Assembly: GCA_034231615.1 (NCBI GenBank)
Contig: CM067306.1
Location: forward strand, 33,101,363-33,165,362
From: Meghimatium bilineatum
Lineage: Eukaryota > Mollusca > Gastropoda > Stylommatophora > Philomycidae
Length of the DNA: 64,000 bases
Direction of reading: 5' to 3'
Part shown: positions 46,223 through 58,310 of the stretch, one piece after another
How positions within the stretch are numbered: the first letter of the stretch is position 1
How the letters are laid out: the number at the start of each line of letters is the position of its first letter
The notes under the pieces: model-generated
Databases searched by the model: none
What the model was told of the DNA's origin: nothing
What the model saw: the letters and a program-made list of their open reading frames with translations, nothing else
Translations under genes and position numbers: made by a program

Positions 46223-47167
46223 GATTATGATGGTGTTGGTGGTAGTGGTGATAGTAATGATGGTAATTGAAGATGGTTTCTTTTTGGTTATGTTAGTGAT
46301 GGTGGTACAGGATGACACTGTTCTAAAAAGTGAGGTTTAATTAACGTAGTAGTCACAGCAAGTAAAGAGAAAGGCCTCTTCCTGAACATCAAGAAAACAG
46401 TAGTAATGGTTATTTCAAAGAAACAAAATAACACACATTGCGAGTTCAAAGTGAATGATATAGTATTAAAACAGGCCCACCAATTCAAATATTTAGATAC
46501 AATGATTTACATCAGATGGAAGAAGTTCAACAGAAATAAGATGTAGAATAGGACAGGCAAAAACATCGTTCAGAAAAATGAAAAATATACTGTGTAATAT
46601 GACCTTGTCATTAGAGGTGAGAAAGAGAGTTCTGCAGTGCTATATAACCCCTATACTAACATAAGTGTGCGAGTCTTGGACAATAAACAGACTGGAAAGT
46701 GGGAGATTAGAGGCAACAGAGATGTGGTTCTACAGAAGAATGCTGAGAATACCATGGACTGCCAGAAAAACTAATGCAGAGGTGTTGAAAGAGTCAAATG
46801 CGAAGCGGACCTTGATCAACAATATAAGAAAAAGGCAATCTTCTTTTTTTGGCCACTTCATGAGACAGGCAGGTTTAGAGAACATAGTCACAATAGGCAC
46901 AATTGAAGGCAACAGAGACAGAGGGCGACAACGTGAGAAAATATTAGACAGTTTGACAACCTGGCACGGCAGGGAAACAACAACGACTTTGATACATAAT
47001 ACTGTGGACAGAGAGCTTTGGAGAGCAATGACCGCCTACGCCAGCCGGCATGGCACCTGATGATGATGATGAGTGATGGTGATGATTATGCTGGTGTTGG
47101 TGGTAGTGGTGATAGTAATGATGGTAATTGAAGATGGTTTCTTTTTGGTCATGTTAGTGATGGTGGT
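46223..47167 (+). mobile_element. RTE-like LINE insert flanked by an 84-bp duplication
   Basis: 46223-46306 and 47084-47167 match at 82 of 84 positions by direct comparison. The insert starts at 46307 exactly where a YADD-type active site would be (ACAGGATGACACTGTTCTA), continues through KTNAEVLKESNAKRTLI, FFGHFMRQAGLENIV, GNRDRGRQREKIL and ends RHGT, stop, GATGATGATGATGA. 46665-47060 is still open. The flanks lie in a GATGGTGAT-rich microsatellite. Confidence 0.82.
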
Positions 47168-47409
47168 GATTATGATGGCGATCGTGTTGGTGGTAGTGAC
47201 GATGTTGATGACAACAAATAAACATGTATGAAATAGTTTCAATTTTTGCTGTGAATACTTTAAGAATCGATTTCACTAAAAACACAGATCAATAAATCAC
47301 GTAAAAGACATACCAACACCCCTACCATTACGTAAGAGGCATGCCTCCCCCTTCCCATCACGTAAGAGGCATGTCTCTCCATCCCATGTACAATGGGATT
47401 TTGATTTAT

Positions 47410-47900
47410 TTCTTGAGTAAACCCAAAGATCAAGATGGAAGTCAAGAGACAGATGATAAACATTATTTTTATGCCAACACTCTACTAATAATGTAGACAT
47501 AGCCGCTGATAATAACCCATCAGAGAAAAACATGTGAGATGGAATGCCCGAGAAAAGAGGCAAGAGCGACAAAACTTGACAGAATAATAAATTATGAATT
47601 GAGGAGAATAAGTGTTGTAAGACCGTGCACATAATACACCAAGAAACAAACAAATAAAATGGTTTGAACACCTTATGATAATGGGCTATAACCAACTACC
47701 GACAAGAACACATAACTTGAGAAAGGCAGGATACAAAGAACAAATATGGATTCGACACAGACAAAGCACACATCTGGCCCTGGATAGGCAAATAAAACTC
47801 CCAGTCTATATACTCCCAATAAAACTATACGCTTAGCGGCAAATGTGAATATTCTGACCATCAACCAGCTAGGGATAGACAACAGTAAACGTTTCCAACA
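47410..47900 (+). mobile_element. LINE fragment, copy 2 of a pair
   Basis: Shares CAAAGATCAAGATGGAAGTC, AGACATAGCCGCTGATAATA, CAAGAAACAAACAAATAAAA and CTCCCAGT with 35260-35770. Frames are broken. Confidence 0.6.
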
Positions 47901-47964
47901 AACCTTATTACATACTATTCGCAAACTGTGGATGATTTGTTTGAAATAATAATTATGCTAAAGA

Positions 47965-48055
47965 TTAATGTGTTGGGCCATTGGCTGAAATAAAACGGCG
48001 ACACAATGCATTTTCATTCTTTGGATTACATCCTGCTGGAAATCTAATATTACTA
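47965..48055 (+). mobile_element. Partial GAA-tailed SINE-like element
   Basis: AATGTGTTGGGCCATTGGCT and TTTGGATTACATCCTGCTGG match the 5' half of the 25214-25373 element. Confidence 0.65.
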
Positions 48056-48544
48056 TTATATCATTTAATGACGGCGCCTGCAGATTCACGGTCTAATAAT
48101 TATTGAACCACTATTTCTTGGTGTATTTCCCTTCCATCTACATTTTTTATTGTAGTATAGACACTTCTAAATAAATTATTAGCAAATTTAAAGCCTAATC
48201 TTCGGAAGTTGTGATGACTAGATTACTGGAACTGCGACCAATTGCGTGTTTCGATATTTTTGAGCAGCCAGTTTTTACGAATATCTGAGTTGGTTCGTCT
48301 TTCTGTCCATGATATTCTCATGAGAATGTTTATATAACATTCTTTTCGAATGACGGTATTTTCTTTTCTATTGCGGATGTCATGTCTACATCTCACAATC
48401 ACATGGTGGAATTGGACAAACATAGCTTCTTAATAGTTGTAATTTTGTTTTTTGTTTGTTTGCCACTTCCATAGATTGTTCATCTGTGATGTTTTTTGTA
48501 GGGTCATTGCTACTTTTTCTGATTTCTGCTGAGCAATCTCCTGT

Positions 48545-49010
48545 AGCGTTCATGGTCTAGACCAGGAGTGCAATGATGTCAGTACATAACTAATATAACT
48601 CTAGACCAGTAGTGCAATGATTTCAGTACATAACTAATATAAGTCTAGACCAGTAGTGCAATGATGTCAGTACATAACTAATATAAGTCTCAGTTGGTCA
48701 AAAGAAGCTCTACGAGGACTCGTTTAAGACCTCACTGAAAGTCTTTGAAATATGCAATGGGAAGAGCTTGCACAAATAGAGATACATAGATCTCTACAGT
48801 TAAAATAGGCGCAGCAGCTTGTGAAAAGAAGAGAAATGCAGAAGCTCAACAGCGGAGAGTAGCTAAAAAGTCAAGGTAGACCAAAAATCATCTACTGTGG
48901 TCATCCCATGTCCGAACTGTCTAAGGAAATCTGCGACCAGAATAGGGATTATTAGCTATAACTCATAGCCAAGGGCATAATTCTAACTGAATTTCAAAAG
49001 TGGATGTAAG
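48545..49010 (+). mobile_element. LINE 3' end, with a 44-bp triplication at its 5' side
   Basis: 48545-48690 is three units of CTAGACCAGTAGTGCAATGA plus TTTCAGTACATAACTAATATAAGT. Then GQKKLYEDSFKTSLKVFEI, (W)EELAQIE and the finger-encoding end match 29317-29860. This copy lacks the 34-bp array of that copy. Confidence 0.72.
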
Positions 49011-50174
49011 AAATGGTCATAATCACTTGTGATAGACGAACAACAATAGACAAGTGATACGTATTCTTTCCTCTCCGCATTAAGACCAGACCCTTGTCAT
49101 TGACATTGGACTCAATTACGATACTAAGGTCTTTAAAAAAACCACAATTGATCGTACAAACCCACATCCAAACAAGACAACCGACTTATATAGTTTTAAA
49201 AAAGTCAGAGAAAATCCGATGGTCAAATGTGGACAGTATGTAACACAGTTGCTAAGGAAGTAAATATAGTCGATAAGTAAATATGTGTTACAAAACCTAC
49301 TCCTGCTAATAATAATATATACAATTATAATGAACGTAACAAGAACAAAAGCGATTGGCGTTTCGATCAAAGGCCTTCGTCGGAACAAACATATAAGACT
49401 AGGAAAATACAGAATAATAAAGAATCATGATTTAAAAAAAATAATCTTAAAATATATATAACTATACAGCGTGCAAGTAAATGACGGATTAAAAGTGATG
49501 TAATACACACAGCTGGTGCAAAACATTTCAGAACAAAGAAAAGCGCAGTATGGAGGGATTTGCTGTACATATCTTCACGGTGCATAATTCCCTCTTTCGT
49601 TAAAAATGAAGGATGAAACGAAAAAAAAAACGTTTTTTTCTATCGTTTATCATTGATCAACCATAAATTACGTCATCAATAGGCAAAGGGGACGAGGGAT
49701 TGTCCAGCTCTGACATTTATTAAAAGACTAGGTATTATTAGATGTTTATATAGTTTTATCTTTACTGCGATACTTATTCTGTTCTTCCATATGGTATCAA
49801 ATCGGAACATTGCAGCCGAGGGTGTTTCAAGTATAGTCTTCATGCCACACCTACGCTTCTCTCGGAAATTCTCCGAACGTTAAAGATGACGCCCATTCAC
49901 AAAGAGAGATCAATACAGCTTTACGTCATAAACAATTGGTCCACAAATATCAGCGGCATGTAATAGTAAAATGAATTGTTATACCTCGTCTGGCCACCTG
50001 GTACTAATGACAAAACTGTTTAAAAAAAAAAAGTGTAATTGAAATGTCGATATGTCGAAACATTTTCCAACAAATTTCGCTGAAATTTTCTATCGTAATT
50101 AATTGTTGCGTTGGTCTCTTCTCAAACCTTTATTTATCAGCGGTACTGTATTACTACTATATTGTGTACTATAT
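49011..50174. other. No supported gene
   Basis: A Penelope-terminus-like motif on the minus strand at 49351-49387 (CCGACGAAGGCCTTTGATCG then AAACGCC) is the clearest of its kind here. The rest is AT-rich without a credible frame. Confidence 0.35.
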
Positions 50175-50390
50175 TATGGAACCAGATTGCATTCCATCGA
50201 TAGCCTTCAATAAAAGATCATCTGAAAAGAATACCAGGGGAAGACCCAGAAGAAGATGTATAGATGACAGTAGAGAAATAAAATAAACATAGACACTAAA
50301 GCTGTACTATGGCAGCAGCATCACAGTTAGATAAAGAAAGAAGACTTCGGCTCCCCATGACGCCTGGTGGCACATATGAATATAACACGA
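50175..50390 (+). mobile_element. LINE 3' fragment
   Basis: NTRGRPRRRCIDDSREIK, then after a stop DKERRLRLPMTPGGTYE-like words in shifted frames: the RT tail of an RTE-like LINE. Confidence 0.6.
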
Positions 50391-51430
50391 CATGACTATA
50401 TTACATATTTTTTCTTAGCTCCTATGGATCACAAGACACCCAAAAAGTGCTTTCATTCTGATCTGCCTAGAGCAAGCCAGTTTAATACATTTTAAATCAC
50501 TTCTGCCTCTGTCCTTTCTCTATCCACAGTGTAACTTGTCCAGGTCTTCTTATGTCTTCATTGCCATAGAGATTCCACTTTATTGTGACGTGAACACAGA
50601 TAAGTATAGAAATGTTATTATGAGTAAAAAATCTCATCAATAAGCAAAAATACTAATACACATCAAGGATAAATAGAGACGCTTTAATGTTTCGACAAAT
50701 GAGCCTGTGTCAAAAAAGATCAAAACAGCGAAGATGTACTCGTAGAACTGTTAAAATGCGTAGGTACATTCATATTGATTAAATCCCAAGGAATTATGGG
50801 AGATTATCTCTTACAATGTGCAGTGGTACAGTTTCGCTAGAGCTTTATTTCATACCAAAAAAAAAACACTGCTTCTCAGTGGTTATGCAATGCTTTGAGA
50901 AGAAGTCTCCTACTCATAGGGGGTAAATTTTGAGGATTTTCTGATTTTTTCTACCTTTCTGCAACACACAATCGTCAGATCCCATGGCAAGCGTTTACCT
51001 GTCAGATTTCCATAGGAACCCAGCTCAGGGCCATGATCACTGGTAAGAGTGGAGCAGCCAGCTATGCATTCCCCTCCACACAAGGGGACTCTTGCAATTA
51101 TGCAGGGCTAACAGGTTTACCTAATTCTGGGCTCTCCCAGGGAATTGTTACGACATTCACATAGTTGCTTTTCACTACACCTATGTGTCATCTGTTCATA
51201 CCTGGGGCACCATGTACACATTGGCAGTTAAGACCGTGGTCATGGTTGGAGCTCACCTGACCCCTAGCGTGATGTGCAATGTTGGGTTCTCTCAATGCTA
51301 CACGACAAAGAGAAACATAATTATATAGATGAAATGCTGTGTGGCTGCCATAAGAGGAAAACCTCACTATATTGGCATGTCATCTACTGAGAGTTTACTG
51401 TTGCATAATGGTTGGTCTGATATACAAATA
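50391..51430. other. No supported gene; one GC-richer repeat block
   Basis: 50681-50718 holds a minus-strand Penelope-terminus-like motif. 51000-51300 is GC-richer (CTCAGGGCCATGATCACTGG, ATTCTGGGCTCTCCCAGGG) and looks like a foreign block of unknown class. Confidence 0.35.
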
Positions 51431-51474
51431 GTGAGACCTTCATACCATCTGCATGCTGACATATAGAAATACTG

Positions 51475-51840
51475 TATTGTTCATGTACATAAAAAGGTAC
51501 ATCTCTGTTAAAGTACTGAGAAAAACACGGTATAGATAAAATTACAAATAAATATACACTGTCGCTATAGTACTGAGAAAAATATGGTACAGTTAAAGTA
51601 CATAGAAATAGACAGTACCATTGACGTACAGAGAAAAACATGGCGCAGGTAAAGTACATAGACATAGACAGTATCATTGACGTACAGAGAAAAACACGGT
51701 ACAAAGTACATAGAAATAGACAACATCATTAAAGTACAACGGAAAACAGTACTGTTAAAGTGCATACTAAATGAAATACTATTGGGTCTTAGTGAAACTG
51801 GACAGACAAAATAACATAAGTAAAACTGAACGGACACAGA
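51475..51840. repeat. Degenerate minisatellite, period about 55 bp
   Basis: Repeats of AAAGTACATAGAAATAGACA, GTACCATTGACGTACAGAGA, AAAACATGG with half-unit internal similarity. The minus-strand frames over it (FSLYVNDTVYVYV-like) are products of the repeat. A C run of about 21 bases follows at 51907-51927. Confidence 0.75.
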
Positions 51841-52111
51841 TTAATGAGTGAAACTGGACACACACAGGTGAATGAATAGTGAAAGCATGTAAGCAGAGCT
51901 GGGAACCCCCCCCCCCCCCCCCCCCCCGAATAGTACACGCATATGTTGCCATTACTGTCTTTTTCTTCTTCTTGTTTGCATGGTTTACATTTCTACACAG
52001 AAAGTCCGGCTTTCTGAATAAATGTTGTTATTTGTTAAAGCTCCTCGGTGCTCTCATACAGCTTTCTTTGGGTATCCATCTTTGTGGGCCAGTGTTATTC
52101 TCTCAACTGAT

Positions 52112-52775
52112 TTAGTGTATTGCAGTCTTGCAAGGTATGTTCGGCGGGCCTGACTGTCCACATGAACACAAAGGTGATGGAACCAGTCTTAATCTATTTA
52201 AGTGGATGTTTAAATCTGTTATGTCCTGTTCTGAAGCGAAAAATAATAACATGTTCAGCTCTGTCGAGATAATCTTTTGGGTGGACGACTTTCCTAAAAG
52301 CTTTGGTCCTCTTTTCTTGGTACGTGATTTCTTGGTCTTTTTGTTCCTGTGTTGCCCCATCCTTTGAGAGCTTATTTACCTCTTCATTTCCTGGTATGCC
52401 ACAGTGGGATGGAATCCACTGTAGTATTACCTTTTTTGGATGCTCACTTCTCGTATGGCTTCCTTTAGGTTTGGAAGTTTTGTCGTTGTCAAGAGCCTGT
52501 AAGACAGACATTTCATCAGTAAGAAACACCACATGTCGACATCGGCTTGCTGTGTTTTTAATTATTTCTGCAGCAGTGTTTAGATCGTATACTACTGAAT
52601 ATTAGTTGGAGCAGAAGATTCCATTTGGTGAACATGTAGATTCATTTTCTTTTTCTTGATATTTTATGTACACTCCAGCACCTTCCTTCTTCACTGCTCT
52701 GGTTGCTGATCCGTCGGTATATACTCGTATCCAAGCTTCACTGGGGTACATATCTTCAATCATGTTGCATACTAT
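52112..52775 (-). mobile_element. LINE RNase H domain relic
   Basis: The minus strand reads WIRVYTDGSATRAVKKEGAG, VYDLNTAAEIIKN, VVFLTDEMSVLQAL, ILQWIPSHCGIPGNEEVNKL and, after a frameshift, LVPSPLCSCG. The YTDGS, LTD.S.LQAL and WIPSHCGI.GNE motifs are RNase H1-type motifs as found after the RT in some LINE clades (Jockey, I, R1 groups). Confidence 0.88.
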
Positions 52776-52984
52776 TGTTTTCTTTGTTGTGCCTCAAAGG
52801 TCTTCATCAGGTGACAGTATATAATGAACAACAATATCAAATGTGAAGTATACACTGTGATTACAACGCCGTTTAAAGTTTCCCGTGATACAAAATACGA
52901 TTACTGAATATTTCAAGTCTATTAGATTCATAAGAAGTTAAAAGGAGAATAACTACGACCCTGAAGGGTTATGGGTTTATTGAT

Positions 52985-53522
52985 TGATTGATTGATTGAA
53001 AAGGAGAATAGGAATGACTAAAAGTAGCTTCAATGACATGAGGAAAATATTAACATCTAAACAAATTACAAAGAAGTTAAAAATGAGAATTATAAAATTC
53101 TATATCTACTCTATATTAATATATGGCTCAGAAACATGGACACTAAATAAACAATTAGAAGACAGAATTGATGCCTTTGAGATGTTGGTATATAGAAGAA
53201 TAGGGTGAACAATATGGAAAGAGAAGAAAACAAATAAAGAAGTGCTAAAACACTTAATATGAAGAAAGAACTACTAAGAGAAATAAAGATCAGGCAAATA
53301 AAATATTTTGGTCACATTAAAAGACATGACTTATTGAAGACCTTACTTGAGGGCAAAGTCAAAGGGAGGCGAGCAAGAGGTAGGCAGAGATACAAGTGGG
53401 AGAGTAACATCACACGATGGACAGGTTACAGTCTAGCAGAATGCACCACCAAGACAAGAGACAGGGGATGTTGGAGATCCGTTGCAACCAACCTTCGTTG
53501 CGGAGATGGCACTTAATGATGA
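52985..53522 (+). mobile_element. RTE-like LINE 3' end with (GAT)n tail
   Basis: KRRIGMTKSSFNDMRKI, IYGSETWTLNKQLEDRIDAF, then, after one stop and one frameshift, KYFGHIKRHDLLKTLLEGKV to CGDGT, stop, ATGATGATGATG. Same family as 31905-32353 and 32757-33625, slightly older. Preceded by a TTGATTGATTGATTGA tract. Confidence 0.88.
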
Positions 53523-53690
53523 TGATGAGATTCATACATTCATAATATGTGAAAAGTGTTGCAATAAAGTTGTATATTTAGTGTTTATATGTGTGGTACC
53601 CTTTACTCTATAATGTGTTTTTTTTTGGAGAAAAAGAGTTTCTTTTTTTTCCTTCAAAAAAATGGAATGTAGAAATAAAATAAAGTCGTA

Positions 53691-53867
53691 AAGTGGAATC
53701 CCATTATAAGAATTTGATCAGGACTGACAAAATATGTAACCCAGTAATAGAAAGCAAGTTCACTATCAACTAGGCTACGGAGCTCCTCTATTTATATAGA
53801 GATATATATAGTGTTATTATATAGGGAAATTTGTTATAAAGGAATGCGCTATAGAGAGATTTCACTG
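53691..53867. mobile_element. Pogo/Tc1-like MITE, 177 bp
   Basis: TA-flanked; left AAGTGGAATCCCATTATAAG, right ATAGAGAGATTTCACTG. Same family as 4649-4817. Confidence 0.75.
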
Positions 53868-53987
53868 TAGAAATACTGAAAATTTATTATAGAAAAGCAA
53901 CTAAAATGAACCTAAATAATAAACATGTAATTTGTAAAATTGCAGAAATTTTTATAAAATTTACACAAGATTTTGTAAAAAAGTATT

Positions 53988-54245
53988 CTTACAAAGTTAA
54001 ATACACGCATATCTTACAAAGTTAAATACACGCATATCTTACAAAGTTAAATACACGCATATCTTACAAAGTTAAATACACGCATATCTTACAAAGTTAA
54101 ATACACGCATATCTTACAAAGTTAAATACACGCATATCTTACAAAGTTAAATACACGCATATCTTACAAAGTTAAATACACGCATATCTTACAAAGTTAA
54201 ATACACGCATATCTTACAAAGTTAAATACACGCATATCTTACAAA
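53988..54245. repeat. 25-bp tandem repeat, ten perfect units
   Basis: Ten uninterrupted copies of CTTACAAAGTTAAATACACG plus CATAT and a partial eleventh. No spacers, so this is a plain minisatellite. The near-total lack of divergence means recent expansion or active homogenisation. Confidence 0.95.
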
Positions 54246-54379
54246 TCATACAATCAAAGTTTCAAGGATCAATCGAGAAAAATAAACATCTCGCTTTAAA
54301 GGGAAACATGCGTTAAAATTATTAACACAAAAATGATCAAGATATTTCAGTCGAATTGGTTGAATTCTCCAATGTGGTT

Positions 54380-54590
54380 AATCTGTTCACTTTGTGTTCA
54401 AGAATCCGAATCCGGATCCGGCTACGAATCCGGCTTCGAATCCGGCTTGTGTCGTCTTGTTTACAAGGTGGATTTTTTGGGAGATACATGGTGGTACTCT
54501 CGGCATGTGACGTGCAGTTTCGTTGTGAGTGACAGAGTATATATTTAAAACCCGAATACAGTGAAGTCAATTCTCTACAACGTTTGAACA
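54380..54590 (+). mobile_element. SINE-like element, copy 1
   Basis: Shares CGTCTTGTTTACAAGGTGGA, TTTGGGAGATACATGG and GTGAAGTCAATTCTCTACAA with 55265-55500. The tRNA-like head is replaced here by triplicated AATCCGGCTTCG words. Confidence 0.5.
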
Positions 54591-55264
54591 TTTAAAAAAA
54601 TTTTTTGGTTTTGTTTGAAAAAAACTACACCGTGTAATGTAGGGTTAATACATACCTCACAAATTATAGGCCTGCGCGTTCTCAGACTCAACGCGGAGTA
54701 TTCCTACTGTAAATGCAAAGGAGTCATCGAATTGAATACGGATGGAATGTTCGAGTTATCTGTAGAACAAATGCTGAGTTCGTTAAAGTAAACTGTAAAC
54801 TGTGGCAGATCAAACTGAAACCGCGAGTTATCTACGTGTACATGTGGTGAGCTGTAGAAACATTAGCGTATTGATACAACTATCGAATTGGAAAATATCT
54901 GTGCATTCCTGGACTTTTAAGCTAAATCTGGATTTTAAATGAGTTGTACTATGTTACAAATTCACGAATCATCGACATTAACTCACGCGAGCTTCCTTCC
55001 TGTACTAGACACGCCCCTTCAACGCATTACCCATACTTGTATATTGTTTAAGGCCATAAACAAAGACTGTTGGATAGCAAATGCATTCTAGAAACAATTG
55101 TTCTACTGCGCATGACAAAACCACATATGTTGTCAACTATTCATTTAGTGGTCTGGGTACAGCCTAATGTAGTTTTATGCAGATTATCCAATTTTTGGTT
55201 TGAAATCATATCAATCGATCAACATATCTCGCGTTCCTGCCATCCCCTTAATTAGGAATTTCAA

Positions 55265-55500
55265 TGGAATACTGGTTACTCTTTGCGCTCAAGAGGTCGT
55301 GAGTTCGAACCCGATCGTGACGTCTTGATTACAAGTGTCATTTTTCGGAGATCTCTGGAATCTGGGAATCATCGCTTAATTAAAGCTAGGGGGCTAGACA
55401 CTATGAGTGGTGCTCTTACTGCTTCATTGAGATAGATGAGTATACTTTGGGTAATCTGTGTTCAATGAAGTCAATCCTCTACTCCCTTCGAGTCTTCCCA
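55265..55500 (+). mobile_element. tRNA-derived SINE, copy 2
   Basis: Head with TACTGGTTACTCTTTGCGCT and GTGAGTTCGAACCCGATCG (good B box), then CGTCTTGATTACAAGTGTCA and CAATGAAGTCAATCCTCTAC shared with copy 1. The interval 54591-55264 has no gene. Confidence 0.6.
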
Positions 55501-55569
55501 CAATTTTATTTTTGAGAAATAGCCAACAAGTGAAGGCAAGATTGATTATGAAAGAGTCATAGCATACTG

Positions 55570-55805
55570 TTCATAAGTGTTCAGATGTCTAGTCAGTATT
55601 GATCAGAAACATAAGTGTTCAGCTGTCTCGTCAGTGCTTGACCAGAAGCATAAGCGTTCAGCTGCCTCGTCAGTGGTTTACTGGAGACATAAGTGTTCAG
55701 CTGTCTCGTCAGTGGTTGACCAAAAAAAAAATGCTCAGCTGTCTAGTCAGTATTGAGCAGAAACATAAGTGTTCAGCTGCCTTGTCAGTGGATGACCAGA
55801 AACCG
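55570..55805. repeat. 42-43-bp minisatellite
   Basis: About five and a half units of ACATAAGTGTTCAGCTGTCT followed by CGTCAGTGGTTGACCAGAA, with point differences. Confidence 0.85.
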
Positions 55806-56221
55806 CATGGCTAGAGTCGCCTTCATCACTTTGTCAGTGACCATGACGCCATTCCTCGATCTTCCCAGAGCATGAACCTCGAAATACTTTCCTATAGTTC
55901 AGTGAACCACGAATAACTAGTTTAAAATCCATAGGTAATATTGAGTGAATTACCAGAGCCGCGACTTTCACTATTGTTTTGATGGTTAGAAGTTATGATG
56001 TAACCAAATCGGACTAACGTCAGTGGTTGAATAAAACGTACCTCACCATAATATGTAGTATTAATTGTTGTAATAGTAGTAGTAGACATATTTCCGTCTG
56101 TATAGATTATATCATTATTGTTGTGATTTAAGAATATCATCTACGATCCATGGCGATGATGGATATGACCCACAAGATCAATATGAGACACAAAGAGTCT
56201 TCCATAGTATGTATAAGGAAT

Positions 56222-56553
56222 GGTTGGTTGGTTGCTGATCCTGCGGTCTATGGGCTCATGCCCTTTGACTCAATGCCATTAAATGGCATTATATTGCTGG
56301 GAAGTCTGTGGATTTTCGTCCCACCCCGGGACAGAGCCAGATAATAACTATCACACCTCCAGGAAGGTAGGTTTCCCCCTATGCACTGCTCCTAGCCACT
56401 GTAGCCAAGATAGGGTTCACTGTGCTCATTCCCCACCACCATTTGGCTACTGGTTATGCTGAACTTCTCTATTGCCCCAGGCATGCAACCAAATGTTCAG
56501 GTCAAAAGGATTGTCACGTTCTGAGTCACTGTGCCTCTATGATGGGTCTCAGC
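56222..56553 (+). repeat. Dispersed repeat, inverted relative to 17.5 kb
   Basis: Forward copy of the element at 17455-17820, beginning GGTTGGTTGGTTGCTGATCC and ending near GTGCCTCTATGATGGGTCTC. Confidence 0.75.
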
Positions 56554-56559
56554 CATAAA

Positions 56560-57169
56560 AAAGAAAACGAACACAGAGGTTCTAACAACACTTCGTACGA
56601 GAAAAAAACTATTAAAGTAAATAATGATAAACAAATAAATCACGATAGTATTTTTGACATATTTGGACCTTACTTGAGGGTGTAGTCCAGGGAAGAGAGC
56701 AAAATGTAGGTATAAATATACGTGGGAGAGCAACATCACAAGATTGACAGTTTATAGTCTAGCAGAGTGCAAAACCATGGAAGAGACAGGATATTGAAGG
56801 TTCGTTGCAGTTAATCTTATTGCGGATACGACACTTGATGATGATTAGCGGTCGACACTGAGATTTTTTCACAGACTAGTTCTTCATACCGTAAATCCGC
56901 ACTCTGCACCTTTCATTCTCATAGTGTGCGGGAAGAGAGCAAAATGTAGGTAGAAATATACGTGGGAGAGCAACATCACAAGATTGACAGTTTATAGTCT
57001 AGCAGAGTGCAAAACCATGGAAGAGACAGAATATTGAAGGTCCGTTGCAGTTAATCTTATTGCGGATACGACACTTGATGATGATTAGCGGTCGACACTG
57101 AGATTTTTTCACAGACTAGTTCTTCATACCGTAAATCCGTACTCTACACCTTTCATTCTCATAGTGTGC
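56560..57169 (+). mobile_element. LINE 3' end with a 240-bp tandem duplication
   Basis: A decayed RTE-like LINE end (TWESNITRLTVYSLAECKTM, then a CACTTGATGATGATTAG tail). From 56690 the LINE end plus about 85 bp of downstream flank is repeated once, period exactly 240 bp (56690-56929, 56930-57169), with few substitutions. Confidence 0.82.
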
Positions 57170-57439
57170 CCTAACCTTCGGAGCCTGTGCAGACTAGGCA
57201 TAGAAGACAATTATGGCAATGCCTGTTCTTTCCAATACATTTAATCTGTCATGCCACACCATTTGGTTTTAGGTTGCTTTTCCCCGTCCTAGGTTAAGAC
57301 ATTTATCCTCCCACGTTTTCTTCCCCCGACCGAAGACGTTGGCGCAATATGGGTTTCAGGATAAGTATACACCGCACGACTGACGACGTTAACAGAAACA
57401 GGTTGCACCTACTAGTTTACTGCCATACGGTATCTTTGA

Positions 57440-58310
57440 TATAACTGATTTAATTCCCGAACTACTGGTCAATACTTTCAAATTATCCATCTACTGATCA
57501 ATATTTTCTATTTTCCGATAAACTGATGAATATTTTATAATTCTCATTCTACATGTAAGTATTTTCTAATTATCGATCTACTGGTCAATATTTCGAATTC
57601 TGAATCTACTGGTAAATATTGTATAATTCTCGATCTACTGGTCAATATTTCCTATATCTAAATCTATTGGTGAATATTTTCTATGGCAGGCCTATCTCGA
57701 TGTACTTGTCAATACTTGATATATGCCTATCTCAATTTTCTGGTCAATATCTTCCAATTGCATATCTTGATCTACTGATCAATATTTTATACATCTCAAG
57801 CTACTGATCAATATTTTATATTTCTCAATCTACTAGTCAATATTTTATATTTCTCAATCTACTGATCAATATTTTATACATCTCAAGCTACTGATCAATA
57901 TTTTATACATCTCAATCTACTAGTCAATATTTTATATTTCTCAATCTACTGATCAATATTTTATACATCTCAATCTACTGATCAATATTTTATACATCTC
58001 AATCTACTAGTCAATATTTTATATTTCTCAATCTACTGGTCAATATTTTATATTTCTCAATCTACTGGTCAATATTTTATATTTCTCAATCTACTGATCA
58101 ATATTTTATACATCTCAATCTACTGATCAATATTTTATACATCTCAATCTACTGATCAATATTTTATACATTTCAATCTACTGATCAATATTTTATATTT
58201 TTCAATCTACGGGTCAATATTTTATATTTCTCAATCTACGGGTCAATATTTTATATTTCTAAATCTACTGGTCAATATTTAATTTATCTCGATCTACTGC
58301 TCAATATGCA
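57440..58310. repeat. 29-bp satellite array
   Basis: About thirty units of CTCAATCTACTGATCAATAT plus TTTATACAT. Units near 57.45-57.75 kb are diverged; those at 57.8-58.25 kb are almost uniform, the usual picture of a core being homogenised. Confidence 0.9.

Noticed and set aside
51384-51837. Minus-strand frames resembling a Tyr/Val-rich secreted protein
   Set aside because: They coincide with a degenerate tandem repeat and overlap each other in different frames.
53988-54245. Possible CRISPR-like array
   Set aside because: Units are directly adjacent without spacers and the genome is eukaryotic; it is a minisatellite.
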